A stretch of 64,000 nucleotides of DNA from Prosapia bicincta (GCA_036971475.1 JBAIZL010000003.1:86031542-86095541); one strand, 5' to 3'; positions 11,226 to 23,980 are shown, numbered from the stretch's first letter. Translations and numbers: made by a program. The notes: a model not told the origin generated them from the sequence alone.

Positions 11226-12475
11226 GTAATTTTAAAAAATTATATTAAAATAAGAGTTTTGTATTTTTAATTATGTTGATGCATTAACACAGTAATTTCA
11301 ATCCTTAAATTGTTAACATTGCATATTAATAGTGTTCTGTATTAATTTAAAATTATTACATTTTTCTTAATTTAATTTGAATGGAAATTTACTTTAGTAT
11401 GATGCTACTTTAGGTATTTTTTAAAAAATGTATGCAAATATAAATAGCTTGACTATTTTAACCAAGATCATGAAACGCAATTAAAGTAATTATGTACTTC
11501 ACTCAATAAACCTTTTACATATTTTACAAAAATAATATAACAGATATTTATCATATTTAGATATTTTTAGACATGTTATTTAGTATTTTATAATATAACC
11601 TGTCATGATTTTCTTTAAAGTTTTGTTTTACATTTAGGGTTAAACAACAGGAAAATATAGTGTTACACGTTGAACTACTGAACATAATTTCACAAATTTA
11701 AATGTGTTTTCCAGGATTTTAACCCCTTATGCTATAATAGTCAAATTGACTAATTGTTTTAAAATCATCACAAAAAGTTATAATTTAATAAGAGATTAAT
11801 GTTTTTTATTATTATGTGTGTTAAATGCATTTTCTATAGAATTTATATAGAACTAGTTTAAGAATATTCTGGTATATCAATTTTTTAAATCCTAAAAAAA
11901 CACTTTCTAAAATAAGAAAATAAGGGTATAATTTGTTTATAAAATTTATTTCAGATATCAAATTAATAATTCTGTTTTTTTTTATTATGAATGATGAAAC
12001 GATTCTTAATGTTATTTATTTGATCGTACTGAGTATGTGATCTATATGTGAACATTTTCTTTGTAAAGAAATACGAAGAGTGTTTTTAAGTAAGTATTTT
12101 ACATTTTTATTTAATTTATACCTGTCAATTACCCTGTGGTTCATAAGAGTTTTACCCTGTGGTCTTTGTTTATATGGTAAAGTACTAAATTAACACATTC
12201 ACTGCAGTCTTAGCTCACAAACGCCAAGCTGCGGTAGTGCCTCTGGGACCGGTTATGCCTCATTTTTAAAAAAGTGTCATTGTGGTTTAGGGACTCATTC
12301 TTTTGTAGTTGGTTTTCTGCTAAATGTGTCTTTGGTTGTCTAGCTTTCTTTCCAATGCCCTTGTTAGAGACTTGGGTATCAAGCATCTCATGTCACTGAC
12401 AGTCTGAAGTTCTTGGCGTTATATAATGTCGCCTAAGACCCAAGGGATAAATATTACACCTTTTAAATTTAAAAC

Positions 12476-12479
<4 letters not shown>

Positions 12480-12522
<43 letters not shown>
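12480..12522. repeat. (TA)n microsatellite
   Basis: Pure TA dinucleotide run of about 43 bp. Confidence 0.95.
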
Positions 12523-12523
<1 letters not shown>

Positions 12524-12623
12524 AATAATTTAATTAAAAGAATATAAATTCATAAATAATTCTTGTATTTGAATAGCCTTAGTTGTTTTTTTTATTATTA
12601 AACAAGAAAACATATTTTGTATT

Positions 12624-12625
<2 letters not shown>

Positions 12626-12674
<49 letters not shown>
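12626..12674. repeat. (TA)n microsatellite
   Basis: TA run interrupted by TTTA, followed by a short GT run. Confidence 0.95.
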
Positions 12675-12678
<4 letters not shown>

Positions 12679-12761
12679 GTGTGTGTGATATTTATCATTG
12701 TATATTATTATTCCGTTGCATTGACTTTATAGAGTTATCTATAAAGCTATCTATGTTATTT

Positions 12762-12920
12762 GTAAATAATTATTCCACCATTAAGTGCAATTAATTTTCA
12801 CCTTATGATGAGGCACCTTTCAGTCACTTGATGATTGTGTGATTCGACAATGGTCAAATGAGAGAAAGGTGCTCATCATAAAGTAAAAATTAATTGCACC
12901 TAATGGTGGAATAATTGTTT
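12762..12920. repeat. Foldback repeat, about 60-bp arms
   Basis: Left arm includes TTCCACCATTAAGTGCAATT and TTCACCTTATGATGAG; the right arm is its near complement (CTCATCATAAAGT-AAA, AATTGCACCTAATGGTGGAA). Unrelated in sequence to the other foldbacks here. Not coding. Confidence 0.8.
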
Positions 12921-12938
12921 ACAATTAACACCATATAA

Positions 12939-12942
<4 letters not shown>

Positions 12943-13034
<92 letters not shown>
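12943..13034. repeat. (TA)n microsatellite, left flank of a Tigger-like element
   Basis: About 92 bp of pure TA that ends exactly where the element at 13035 begins. A second TA run follows that element at 13861-13897, suggesting that the element inserted into a pre-existing TA tract. Confidence 0.95.
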
Positions 13035-13037
<3 letters not shown>

Positions 13038-13857
13038 TAAACTCCCGATTATCCGTGGAATAGGATGGCCCGGCAACGCCGGATAACGAATTCCCCAGAT
13101 AATCCGCTATGAACAAAGAATACGCAAAACGATCGATAATCGATTATTATATCATAAGTTACACAAATAATGACCCCGGTTAATGCAATTCACAAATAAT
13201 CTTCAGAGGACAAAATAAATAGACTACAGAAAATAATTTAAAATGTCGATGTATTATAACATGTACATTTATAAGTCTAACTATTTACAATACGTACATA
13301 AGTATATGTCAAAAGTAAGTATGTATGTACATATTTAATTTCCTTTACAAATAATACAAAAAAATCTGTCACTTTCGTTTGTTTTTTTGTGAGCATTGAT
13401 TTTAGCTTTAATGTGAGATCTAACCATTTTTTCGCACAGTGTTTACTTGTGTCACAAAGCCATAAAGATCGATAATGTATATGACAGACACGTCCTAGAC
13501 TATTTATAGCCGAGATTAGCTGACATTTGTTTACAATCTTATGATACCCATTAGGTTTTCGGGCGTCCAAGCATTTTGTCATTGTCTCTTATATACAGTA
13601 GTCTGCTCGCCCTTTTATTTTGCTGGCCCGCATCGGGATGCTTCCCTTTCAATGTAAAAATTAGTACGTACATATTTACATAACTATTCCCTTCATCTTA
13701 ACTTCTATTAAGCCTTATATGTATTTACGTCGTAATTCACCTTTTGGAAATTTAAATACGAATCTGATTGGAATAAAAATTGGATATTTGTAAAATAATG
13801 GCAGACCCCAGATAATCCGCAAACCGGTTAAACTGCCCATGGATAATCGGGAGTTTA

Positions 13858-13860
<3 letters not shown>
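13035..13860 (-). mobile_element. Tigger/pogo-like element, internally deleted
   Basis: 826 bp with 20-bp identical terminal inverted repeats (CAGTAAACTCCCGATTATCC) and TA on each side, as for pogo/Tigger elements. On the - strand an open frame at 13277-13582 ends near KKQTKVTDFF, which resembles the C-terminal end of pogo/jerky-type transposases. The catalytic core is absent. Insertion is within a (TA)n tract. Confidence 0.75.

Positions 13861-13897
<37 letters not shown>
13861..13897. repeat. (TA)n microsatellite, right flank of the Tigger-like element
   Basis: Continuation of the TA tract split by the element at 13035-13860. Confidence 0.95.
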
Positions 13898-13903
<6 letters not shown>

Positions 13904-14027
13904 TTGAAGAATATGTATAGAAGAATACCTCTTGTATTTGAAGAAGTATGTGTGAGTCTTAGTGGTATCACTGATGTGGTGAAGGTATTATTTGAAAGCA
14001 GTGTACATGCCATTTTCAGTGTGCATC

Positions 14028-15110
14028 ATGGCTTGGCTTGGTGAGCATCCTGATTTTGTTGTAGACGAGTTTATTAGTAACGGTGGTTCTGTGATTACTA
14101 CTCAGAGAGCATTTCGTATTTGATTCGAACTTGGCTGACATGATCTTGTTCCTGATAGGAAAACTATTCAACTGTGGGTGTCAGACTTTAGACAAACAGG
14201 CTCAGCACTAAAAAAAAACTACTGGCCTACCTCGGACTTCAACAACGCCATAAATGTGGTGTGTGTGAGAACCTCCGTCCAACAGTTCCCAAGGCATTCA
14301 GCACTTAAAAATTCAGCTGCCCTGGGATTTTGCGATAGGAGTGTGAGAAAATTCTCCGTAGAGAGCTTAATATGCACCCATTCAAAATGATGGTTACCCA
14401 GCAATTAAGTTAAAACGATTTTGAAACTCACAAAGCTATGTGTGAGGAAATTCTTCAGAACAATCCCCCCTGGTACTTTGTTTATTTATTCAAACGAGGC
14501 TCATTTCCACTCATCAGTTACTGTAAGCAAACAGAATTTTTGCTACAGGGCTGCAGAGAACCCTCTAGAACTTTATCAGCGACCACTACACAGCCCTCAT
14601 CTGACAGTTTGGTGCGCCATTGCTGAATTTTTTGTGTGAGGACAGTAATTTTTCGAAGAAGGTGGCCAAACGGTAATGGTTAATCCAAATTGTTACTGTC
14701 ACATGGTAGAGACCTTCCTCTGACCTCATCTAAACCAGTTCGTTATAGACCATGAAGAGCAAGAAGTTTGGTTCCAGTAAGACGGAACCCCATCTCACAC
14801 TTCTCGGCGTTCTATGGAAATGTTGAGGGAGTTGTTTCTTGGACATCTTGTCTGTTTGCGAGGTGACATTACCTGGCCCCCAAGTTTGCCTGATTTATCA
14901 CTTTGTGCTTTTTTTCTTTGGGGACACTTAGAGACTAAAGTGTACAAACATCATCCCACAAATCTGCAAGCACTCAAAGAGGCAATCACCCAGAAAAAGG
15001 TAGCCATTCCAAGAGAAATGACACAAAAACTATGAATAACTTCCGGTATAGACTTAGTCAATGTATCAACAATGGAGGATGTCATTTAGAGGATATAATT
15101 TTTATAATGA
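14028..15110 (+). pseudogene. Mariner-superfamily transposase pseudogene (type 2, copy 1)
   Basis: Readable in three frames: FISNGGSVITTQRAFRI, DRKTIQLWVSDFRQTGSALK, then a block with SVQQFPRHSALKNSAALGF, NEAHFHSSVTVSKQNF, RPLHSPHLTVWCAI, a DG-SHTSRR block, and LREL-LGHLVCLRGDITWP followed by LPDLSLCAFFLWG. The first catalytic Asp is now Asn (SNEAHF), a stop precedes the second Asp, and the third Asp remains. There are several frameshifts. Same lineage as the - strand copy at 37050-38110. Confidence 0.88.
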
Positions 15111-15129
15111 AATAATGTAAATGGCATAA

Positions 15130-15385
15130 TATTCATTGAAGTTGCTTGATGTAATCATCTTGAATTCACTGATTAAACTATATTAAAAAAGCACTCAAGT
15201 AAATGAATACATATTTGCTTACTTGCTTGTAAGTCTTCTGAAGACACTGATGACGATCGAGAATGTTCTGTCTCAGTAATTTTTAACAAATTTACAAAAT
15301 TTAAAGTTTGGATAGTCATACACTATTGTTTAAGTGATTAATTAAGATTCACGTAATGGACTACAAAATTCAAGAATTCAAAATT
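15130..15385 (+). repeat. Family A arm joined to a family E unit
   Basis: 15130-15230 carries GTTGCTTGATGTAATCATCT-TGAATTCACTGATTAAAC and TTGCTTACTTGCTTG (family A). 15235-15385 carries the family E phrase CTGTCTCAGTAA-TTTTAACAAATTTAC and TATTGTTTAAGTGATTAA also present at 54635-54750. Two different terminal-repeat families lie head to tail. Confidence 0.6.
15242..15273 (+). ncRNA. Degenerate hammerhead-like motif (family E)
   Basis: Stem I AGACA/TGTCT and CTGATGA are intact, but stem II is shortened by about 14 nt relative to 54635-54680 and the GAAA box reads GAGAA. Probably inactive. Confidence 0.4.
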
Positions 15386-16039
15386 AAAATCTTTCCATTC
15401 TCAGTTAGGGAATTGTACTACTTACTAAGGTAATATTAAAATTTCCATACATGATTTCTTCTCGGGATGCCGAGATAATTTCTATGAAGATGCAAAAATT
15501 GTTTCTACTATAAGATAATATACTTTGAGTCTTAATATAGATGGAAATTATTTAAAAATATTCCTTGTTTTTAGTAGCATGAAAAGAATACTTACTTAAA
15601 AAACATATCTTAATTGTTGATGATTTATAATTATTTATATTCTTTAAAAAGAATTTATAAGTATCTATGCACATTAACATAAATTAATATGTAATATTTA
15701 CCTATAAGAGCAACTACTTTTGTCTAAATGATTAACACAAGTTTCAGGAGTTGTGTTCTACTCAACTCTGACCATAGCTGACTTCTTAGTGACTTTGAGG
15801 GAATTTTTGTTATAAGGATTTCAAAAAATGTACATGAAATTTGCTGTAATTGGGTGTTAAATATGAGTGTTCTTGGTTGTAGTTTGGAATGTACAACAAG
15901 TAATTATTGTGTAGCTGTGTGAATACTTTTGAACATATTTGGTGACATGTTTTTAACAATCGTTTCATTGCCCATGCAGACCCACTACTTATGTCGATGG
16001 AACTTGAATCAGTGAATTCAAGATGATTGCAATAAACAA

Positions 16040-16450
16040 CTCTGAAATGTTGTATGGGGTCGGCTATTTATATTTAGTGCAGAATTTATAGGCTCCTTGA
16101 TATGTCCGTGTTGTTGTGGTTTGCAATATGAAGTTTCAGCAAAGTATTTTTGAGTTGTATGATTCATGAGTGTTTTATGTGTTCTTGGTAACCTTTATAA
16201 ATGGCCTTCCTGATTGGTCTATGGTGAGCCTGAGCCATGAGCTTTATACTGGTTTATGTAAACTAGAGGAGTTGTATATGCCTTTGTGATATTGGGTTTG
16301 AGTTGTTTGGGTAGAATGAGCTGTTTTGTAATTTTATTTACAAAAGATGTTAATTTCTTTGTGTAATTGGGTAGGGTAGTGTTGAGTACTTTGTAGATTT
16401 GCAAAGTGGGTTTTTTTGTTAGAACTAATGAGTTGTTTTTCAGTTGGTTA
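16040..16450 (-). pseudogene. Penelope-like element remnant (GIY-YIG region)
   Basis: On the - strand, frames give DQSGRPFIK, then YQEHIKHS and HNNTDISRSL-ILH, matching in order the SFYTLYQEHIK and HDYIDITSSLQILH blocks of the better copy at 52670-53200. An upstream open stretch reads ITKAYTTPLVYINQYKAHG. Stops interrupt it. The left end abuts a family A tail (GTGAATTCAAGATGATTGC at 16012). Confidence 0.5.
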
Positions 16451-16560
16451 TATAATTTGTTGGTGGTTCCATTTAAATTAGCCCTATGAGGGAACTCTTG
16501 GATAGACCATCTTTCTGAGTGTAAAATATATCATTCTATGTAAAGTAGTTTTGTGAAGTG

Positions 16561-16926
16561 CAGGGGCGTAGTAAAGACGGTGTATTGGGGGGGGGGCACT
16601 GCCCGGGGTTCATAGGGTGGAATCATTTTTGTCTCTAGAAATCCTATTTTATGCTATTTTGGCACTTAAAATTACACAGTTGTTGAGTCATTGGGAAGTT
16701 GTTTTGATAAAACCTACTAGGCTATAAAATACATTTTGTATATGTGCACTATAAATGAGCATCTATGAATACAATTTGTTCACACTCAGACGCTAGCTTT
16801 GCTGTCAAAACGGTTCCTAGTGTTGCTTTACAAAAATAATAGTTAATATTAGTTTTATAGGTTAATATTTTTCTGCTAAAATGATTGGTTTTTGAGGCAT
16901 ATGCCCCCTCTTACGTCCACCCCTTA
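16561..16926. mobile_element. hAT-like MITE
   Basis: Begins CAGGGGCGTAGTAAAGACGG, the classic CAGGGGCGTAG start of hAT-type MITEs, with a G-run at 16589-16597. The right side has a degenerate complement (CTTACGTCCACCCCTTA), so the right boundary is approximate. No coding capacity. Confidence 0.55.
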
Positions 16927-17257
16927 CAACGTCCTTCCCTTCACTTCACAGCACGCAGAATACCAAAATTTTGTTGTTTAAAAAACTTATTTATAAACAA
17001 AACAAACATCTGCCAATCACCCCGCTTGTTAAACCATGCTAAAATCCCTGAGTTACATGTATATTTCCCGCTCATAGGGCCATACCCAAAACAAGCCTAT
17101 TCCCGCTGACTACTATTTTAAAATAAGTATAATCTCCCCAAAATTGGTTTATCAATTATGTAGGGTCTAGATATAGTCACACATGTTATTTCAATAGTCA
17201 GCTGGAAAGAAACACATTTAAAATAATACACAAAATATTCACAGAGCCCTTACCACC

Positions 17258-17305
17258 TGATGATGATCTGCAGAGACAGCAAGGGAACGTTGCAAAATAT
17301 GATCG
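17258..17305 (+). ncRNA. Degenerate hammerhead-like motif
   Basis: CTGATGA is followed by one extra T and a hairpin (GATCTG-CAGAGA-CAG), then GGAACGTTGC where GAAACGTTGC would be expected. The GAAA box is mutated and stem I is not convincing. Confidence 0.3.
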
Positions 17306-18060
17306 TATTTAATTTACCTATTTTAAAAGGCTCCTGTGTCCTTTTAAACACAATCTGCCAGTAGATAAATCTCTGGACTTTTATACAAAAAAGCAACTAA
17401 TCTTTAGGCTAGCTCAATGAAGTTAGTTGAGAGAAACTCTTTAAAAACATTAGGTTTTAACTATTATCAATCAATGGAATTTAATTAAACTTACTTACTG
17501 ATATTAAACTTGTTTAATAATCATTTTCATATTAGTTGGAAAAAGCTAAAATGTTTTTATTGATTATTCAACACAGGATGAAATGCAAATACTGTTGATT
17601 TTTATAACATATTTAATTTTTATTTATTTAAATAAAAAAGAAAATTTATCTTTTCAAATAAAGCACAATTATATTGACAAAAACAATTCACTAAATAACT
17701 TGTTATCTTTCATATTTTAAAATCTTACAATTTCTGTATATATCAATTACATTTACATAAAAATAAAATTATTTCCCAAATTAGACATAATAAAAATTTA
17801 TCTTCTATATTAAATTGGTAAATTCTTATTTATGACACATAATTTTTAAATTTATAATATTCAAAAAAATTCTTATTTCTTTGAAAATAAATGGCTCATG
17901 GCCAAAAACCCTTTGTAAGTTTAATATTTATCATTTGAAATATTCTGATCACACAAATTAATTTTATTAAGCATAAAATTTATTTAATTTTTATATAGAG
18001 TGAAGTCATTGTTTAAGCTTAAATATTTGTTTGAATTTAATAAAATTAACTGACTAAATT

Positions 18061-18899
18061 TGACGTAATTGGTATCGAATAGAGAAAATGACTTGCCAAA
18101 GATGTTCCTGCCGGTCCTAGGGTCCCTCGTCTGGATTCCCTGGTCCTTGGATATCGGAAGTTGCCGTCCCTGGTTCGTCGGTGGTGGTTTTCCTCCATTC
18201 CCGTGTCCTGGAGGCTGAGTCTGGAGCCTTCATCCCTTGATAGTCCTAGACGTCGGAAGCGTTGAGGTTCGGTCCCATCTGGCCTGATGGCGGTCTTATT
18301 CGCGATCCGGCATAGCGGTCCGCGGCTCCTCGTATTAAAAATTTATTTCAGACTCCCCTTAAGGTCTTAGAGACCTAGTATATATAGCGGTGAAGTTACC
18401 CAACCTCACCCCGCCTGCAACATATGCTATCTTTGGATTTATTCCTTGTACAGGCAAGTCGGGCAACAAATCCGTTTTAGCTTGCAGAGTTTGATTATCA
18501 TTTTTGGAACACTGAAAAATGTCTATTTTATTAAAACTGCTGTAACTTTTTTGTTTTTTAAGTTTTTCAAATTTTGTTTTCACTAATGTTTATTCTGGCT
18601 TATTCTGGTTCTTCTAAAATGTCGATGAAAGTTCTACGTGGTTTTGTTCTTAAGTTAGCTTTTTTAAGCACTTAGAAAATTTTCGCCTCACTCCCGATGG
18701 TCAAATTTAGCTAGTTATTACAAATTTATTCTCTAATACTTTTTAATTTAGCTTAATTATTCTATTTATGGTTTTATTTACTTCTTCACTCTTTATTATT
18801 CTTATAACTCCAAACTTGATTAATTTAAAAATCAACTTTATTACTTAAAAACAGGAAATTATTTATTTCCTATTTGTCACAGTATTTGAGACCGTTACA
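18061..18899 (-). repeat. GC-rich island, possible solo LTR
   Basis: In a roughly 70% AT region, 18100-18440 is abruptly GC-rich. Read on the - strand it could be an LTR: TG start (TGTAACGGTCTC at 18899), a TATATATA box at about 18379-18386, AATAAA at about 18339-18344 and an Arg-rich open stretch after it. No target duplication or internal retroelement genes were found, so this remains a suggestion. Confidence 0.3.
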
Positions 18900-18904
18900 C
18901 CCTG

Positions 18905-19080
18905 GATACAGCACTGGTGAAGTGATTAGTTTTGTTGGTTAATGTTTTGTTGGTGTATTTTTATAGCGTGTTTATATTTAGGAGCATATTTCGAAGGATC
19001 TTGGCAGTTTGTTTAATGGTGTTTTTTGTGTAGAAGTTTGTAATATCACAGTTGTGGAATTGTGTCGGATTCATTGTTTT
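18905..19080 (-). pseudogene. Penelope-like RT fragment
   Basis: A - strand frame with QFHNCDITNFYTKNTIKQ and AKILRNML resembles the motif-A block SFDITNLHTNIPV...ILQDNL of the copy at 58395-58880. Short and degraded. Confidence 0.4.
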
Positions 19081-20646
19081 TTCAATTAAATTTAGTATAT
19101 TTTTTAACATTTTAAATTATACTCAACACATTTTCAATGCCCAATTACAATATAATTAATACAAAAAACACATCGTTATCCCAAAACTCCCTTAAAATCA
19201 ATTTACAGTTTCCCCTCGCCCTATCTTTAATTAACCAAGACATCAGTTACTGCCTGAGTGGTTTGGGATAAGTCTCCAAAACAGATGGTCTTATTTAGAC
19301 AAAAGTAAGTGTTATTAATATTTAAAAATCTTTCCCTATTATGTTTGCTCACTGTTACAATTTTAAAGTGTGTAAGTGTAACCGTAGCTCAAGTTGAAGA
19401 TGAAACAAATAACATTAAATAATGTTTTATTTATTACGCATCATCAAAGTTCTAAGTAGTAATTATAATTTTGTAATTAAAATTTTAGGATTTACTTTAA
19501 ATTAATAAAATTAAAAACAATTTACCATACACAGCCAGAAAATAAACTTATGTATAATTCAATTACCTGTATTTAATACATTAATTTAGAGTATTGATAC
19601 ACTTTCACACTTATCCTGATAAATCAAAAACTTACCCAAATTAATTTTATACAATACTTTATAATGTATAATTCATTATATCTATTATTAAAAACTTTTT
19701 TATTTTTTCAAATTTCTAACCTTTTAAACAAATGTTTGCTTTCAGCCTGTAGTCTGTATTTCCACCAAACTTTTCAAATATCACCTATTAACTTTTACAC
19801 AAATACATTATGTTGTGCTACTCACTGCTCTTTGGTTTTGTTTAACCACAGCCTGACTTGTATGTATTATTATTGAAAAATTTCATTTGTATTGCCAGCT
19901 GTATATTTTTATAAAAATCAATCATGTTTTACTACTTTAAACGTATGTATATATATTATAAAATATTGAATGACACTCATAAATAAAAATATTTGGCTGT
20001 TTTGCAATGTAACAAAATTTGTAAAAGATAATTTAATAACATAACACTATATAATATTACTAGATGTTTATGTTGTAATATGAACGGAATGCAGTTTGCG
20101 ATGGTTTTTCATCCTCACAGATAAGAGCACATGGTTCCTCTGAATGTGTTTGCTGTAAGCTCACTACCCTTTGCATACAGTATTTATTTCAGTGTCTAAC
20201 CTTCTCTTTTCTAATCTTCTAGTTTCATAAACAAATTTGTTAATATGTTTAATGCTATTTATTTCTTCATTTGTTTTTATCACACATGTTTACACATTAC
20301 ACAGAACAGCATGTGGTACGGTTTAAAAGTTTTTCTAGTCAGACAGTTTCATAATATTCAAATTATCTCATGATTTCTTTGGTTTGTGTTATTAAGAGAG
20401 TTTATAAATAACTGTGCCACTGCATTTCGAAAATGTTGGCTCATCTACTAAGTCATACTGCTACTAGCAGTTTTCACTATAGCTTACAAGGCTATTTGTG
20501 GACACTATTTTTTAATCAAAATCTTGTGATTTGTAAAAACTATCAGTAGCAGTGTGGGTTTGTAAATAAAACATCTATTTTGAAATTCATTAACACAGTA
20601 GGCTGTTCAAGCTTTTTTCACCAATTTATGAAACAATTATTTATAA

Positions 20647-20965
20647 AAGTTCCTTGTTGTAATCGTCTTGAATTCACTGATAAAACTATAAGTAATTATT
20701 GCATAACTGAGAGAATATTTCACAACTTACTTGCTGACCCGTTTTGAAGCAATTGTTTCATTTACAATGCTAACCGTCTACTTCGGCACTACAAGTAGAT
20801 GAAACGATTAGCTTCATAAATGAAATGATTGTTTTGAAAAGCATCAGTAAGTAATATAATTGCTTGTATTATTTACTCAGTTATGAATAATTTACTCAGT
20901 TTACTCAATAATTATTTATGAATACGGTCGATGAAATCAAGATGAATTCAACACTCAATTTTATT
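20647..20965. repeat. Family A foldback, diverged
   Basis: Arms: CTTGAATTCACTGATAAAAC, ACTTACTTGCTGACCCGTTT, GCTAACCGTCTAC at the left, complemented at the right by GTAGATGAAACGATTAGC, AGCATCAGTAAGTAA and AAGATGAATTCAAC. Confidence 0.65.
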
Positions 20966-21673
20966 AAAAGAATTTTTTAAAGGTAGAAGTTTAAGATTTC
21001 AAATCAGCAACAGAATATTAATATAAAAAATATTATTGTATATATTAAAAATTGGGGGAAATGGTTTTATACCAATTTGAAAAAAGTTAATTTATAAAGA
21101 AAAGTCAGCAATCTTATTATTTTTTTCACATTTAATTTATTTGTGTAGTGTATCAGTGGTTGGAAAACAATAGTATTATTCATTCAACTGAATTTCAGTA
21201 TTTGTATCTGATCGGAACACAGTGCCACAGTTTTCTGTTTATTTATAGAAAAACGCATTATGAGCAAAAACAACAATTTCCCAAACAAATGTCAGCTTTC
21301 TAAAAGTATAACCCAGCCATAGCAAAATAATGTTTTAATAAAATACTTATACCATTGCATAAAACAGTTGCATTTATTTGAAAACACAACTATGCCCCTT
21401 TAACGTAGAAATAGTTTTATAGAATTTTCTCAGCTATTTCTCAGAACATTATGAAATTACCTATAATTAATTATTTTATAAACTAATTTATCTTTTTAAA
21501 AAATAATAATTTAAAAATTAAATAATCCTTGTGCTTTGTCTTAAACTGCTTTTTATGAGCGCAAGGCAGTAACTCTATACACATGAATTCATTTAGAGAA
21601 TTGTGTAACAATTTAATCCGCTTTAATAATTATATAAGAAATAATACTATTTAAATACTTTAAAGATAGAATA

Positions 21674-22815
21674 CAGTTAAGCCCCTGTTAACCGAACTCA
21701 AGTCAACCGAAACCTGGGTTAACCGAAAGACATCTCAAATTGAAAATGGAAATGTACCTACAGTAATATGTAAGCAATGCATGACTCCTCACGATTGCAA
21801 ATAGCCTGACCATGCTGCCAGTTTTTTACAGAGCACAAAAAATAATAGTTTATTTGATCGGTTTGTGCCAAAAGTTGAGACGTTTTTAGCTGGACAAGGT
21901 TTGCCCAAAAAGCTATCATATTAATTGTTAATGTTCTCTCACTTCCCAGTGAGTTATAAAGTGGTGATATTGTTGTTCGCTTCCTTTCTACAAATGTAAC
22001 TAGTCTAATTCAGCCTCTTGGTTAAGACGATATAGAAATATTTAATCAACACTATCTAGGGCTGTGAACCGTTCTGCAGGATTGCGAAACACAAGATATG
22101 AATGAAGCGCTAAATTCAGTGAACGTGAAACACATAGTATACTAGTATGAGCAAGCTTGGGGAAAAGTTAAAAATTAAACACTTCAAAGGTGTTGAAGGA
22201 AACTCGAGGAAAGTTTTGAAAACTTGACAAAGATGGTTCATACAATTCTTGGATGCGAAGACTTGAATGAAAATGATGTGAACAAATCAGTTGTTGTTTA
22301 TTGTTGACAATGACTCTGAACACAAACCAAGACATTGTAGAGGTAGTTTTGCAGACACCTAACAACAAAAAAGAAAACTCCAACGCAGACAATGATATGT
22401 ATTTTTTTTAATAACGATCAGAAAGTACATTAGATTTTGTAATTTTAGGTTGCCCTCAAGTTTGTTGAGCAATGCAAAGAATCAACACCGGCTAATATTC
22501 TGTTAATAAAAAGATGCCTCCACATTGAAGTTCAGGAACAGTTTGAAACGTAAACAAACAAAAATCATGGAGTTTTTTTAAACTGTTAACTGTAATACAT
22601 AAGTAAGAGTTTAATATGTTCTTACTAATGTAAACATCGTTTTAAACTACATATATACTATCCAATTTTAAAAAACTACAGTAATCATTCTTTATTGATA
22701 TTTATTCAAATGACCCTTTTTACTCATGCCATTTTTAAACAGTCATGTGTTGACCAAAAAACTCGTTATATGAAACAGCTGCCCCCCCTTTTTTTGATAA
22801 CCGGGCCTCTAAGGT
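21674..22815 (+). pseudogene. Tigger/pogo (jerky-type) transposase pseudogene
   Basis: Left end CAGTTAAGCCCCTGTTAACC with a similar inverted right end (GGTTATC complement near 22797-22815), flanked by TA. Inside, + strand frames read FLSTNVTSLIQPL and then IEIFNQHYL, the block that follows the second catalytic Asp in Tigger/jerky transposases (NVTALIQPMDQ). Next come YEQAWGKVK and a C-terminal FVEQCKESTPANILLIKR block. Many stops; dead. Confidence 0.7.
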
Positions 22816-23531
22816 ATATATATTTTGTATAACCTATTTTTATTTATTTCCATTAGGTTAAAAGATTTATCTATTCACATTTTTAACAAATCATTTATCT
22901 ATTATTTTCTAAACATGTAACTTTTTCTCAATTTATAATTTTTAATTAACTAAATACAGGAACTTGTAATAATTTTGAACTCAGAATTGAAACTTTTAAA
23001 CCTTATGTCTATATCAAGTGAAACATAAAATACCTGTTTATTATACTTTTTCATTATTTTGTTTATAAAAATGTTTTCGAATTCATAATATTGCTAAATA
23101 TTACGCAATGTTATTTTATTTGGATAGAGATACGCATAAATATATATAGTAATATCTGAACAGGTATCATTTTATAGGGGATAATTATTTATAATATTCC
23201 AAGCAATGAATATTGGATGTTGCCAGTAAAATCATATTTTTCTGTTTAAATACTCATAAATATAATTAACAAAAATGTTATTAGTTGGATTAATAAAATC
23301 ATGTAAAAATAATAAAATAAAGAAACATTTCTTCAAAATAATAATATCTGATATTTAAAACATCACTTCTAACCACTGATAAAGGAAAATTTATAAAAGT
23401 TTAATTTAAAATATAATTTATTTTAAGCCTGTCTTAATATTAAATGGATTTAGCTTCTAACGGCATGCAATTATAACAATAAATTGAACTAAAATGATGA
23501 TTAATACTGAGTTTATTATTTTATTACAATA

Positions 23532-23574
23532 AAAGCGACGTTTCGGTCACATTTAGGTGGTCCTTTTTAACTTT
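23532..23574 (-). ncRNA. Degenerate hammerhead-like motif (family H, left arm)
   Basis: - strand: GAAACGUC followed by GCUUU is intact, and a stem II hairpin ACCACCUAAAUGUG is visible, but the CUGANGA box is lost. Confidence 0.35.
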
Positions 23575-23935
23575 CAAATCTACAAACATAAAACAATAAT
23601 CGTTATAATTTAAAAATTAGATAAAAAGTAGTTGAAAAGTGTTAATAGAGTTTCAGATATTGATAATTTGAAACAAGTATTTAATAACTGATCAAGTGAT
23701 ATTTTGAATAGCGCAGCTTCATGTGATTGATTGAACAACTGTCTGTTTGTTGTAACTTGCTGTTCCTCTTCTCAGTATTAGTAAGGACGTGAAAGTGTAA
23801 GCACTGATTGCTATTGACTAACTTTTATCCAGTGCTTGTACGTTTCATATTGTGTTTATTGTTTTTGAACTTGCAATTTTACTGTGTATCTAATTTTTAA
23901 ATTGTAACGATTACTGTTTTATGTTTTTAGATTTG

Positions 23936-23980
23936 AAAGCCTGAAAACAACCACATAAAATGTGACCAAAACTTTGCTTT
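23936..23980 (+). ncRNA. Degenerate hammerhead-like motif (family H, right arm)
   Basis: Stem I AAAGC/GCTTT is perfect. The core reads CTGAAAA in place of CTGANGA, and AAAA in place of GAAA. The left arm has the intact GAAA, so the two arms together indicate an ancestral hammerhead. Confidence 0.4.

Noticed and set aside
12925..13116. Open frame of alternating Ile-Tyr on the - strand
   Set aside because: Pure translation of a TA microsatellite.
21296..21305. Possible 10-nt tomosyn microexon
   Set aside because: It was considered only to fix the phase of the 24173 acceptor; the 24166 acceptor removes the need, and the polypyrimidine tract here is poor.
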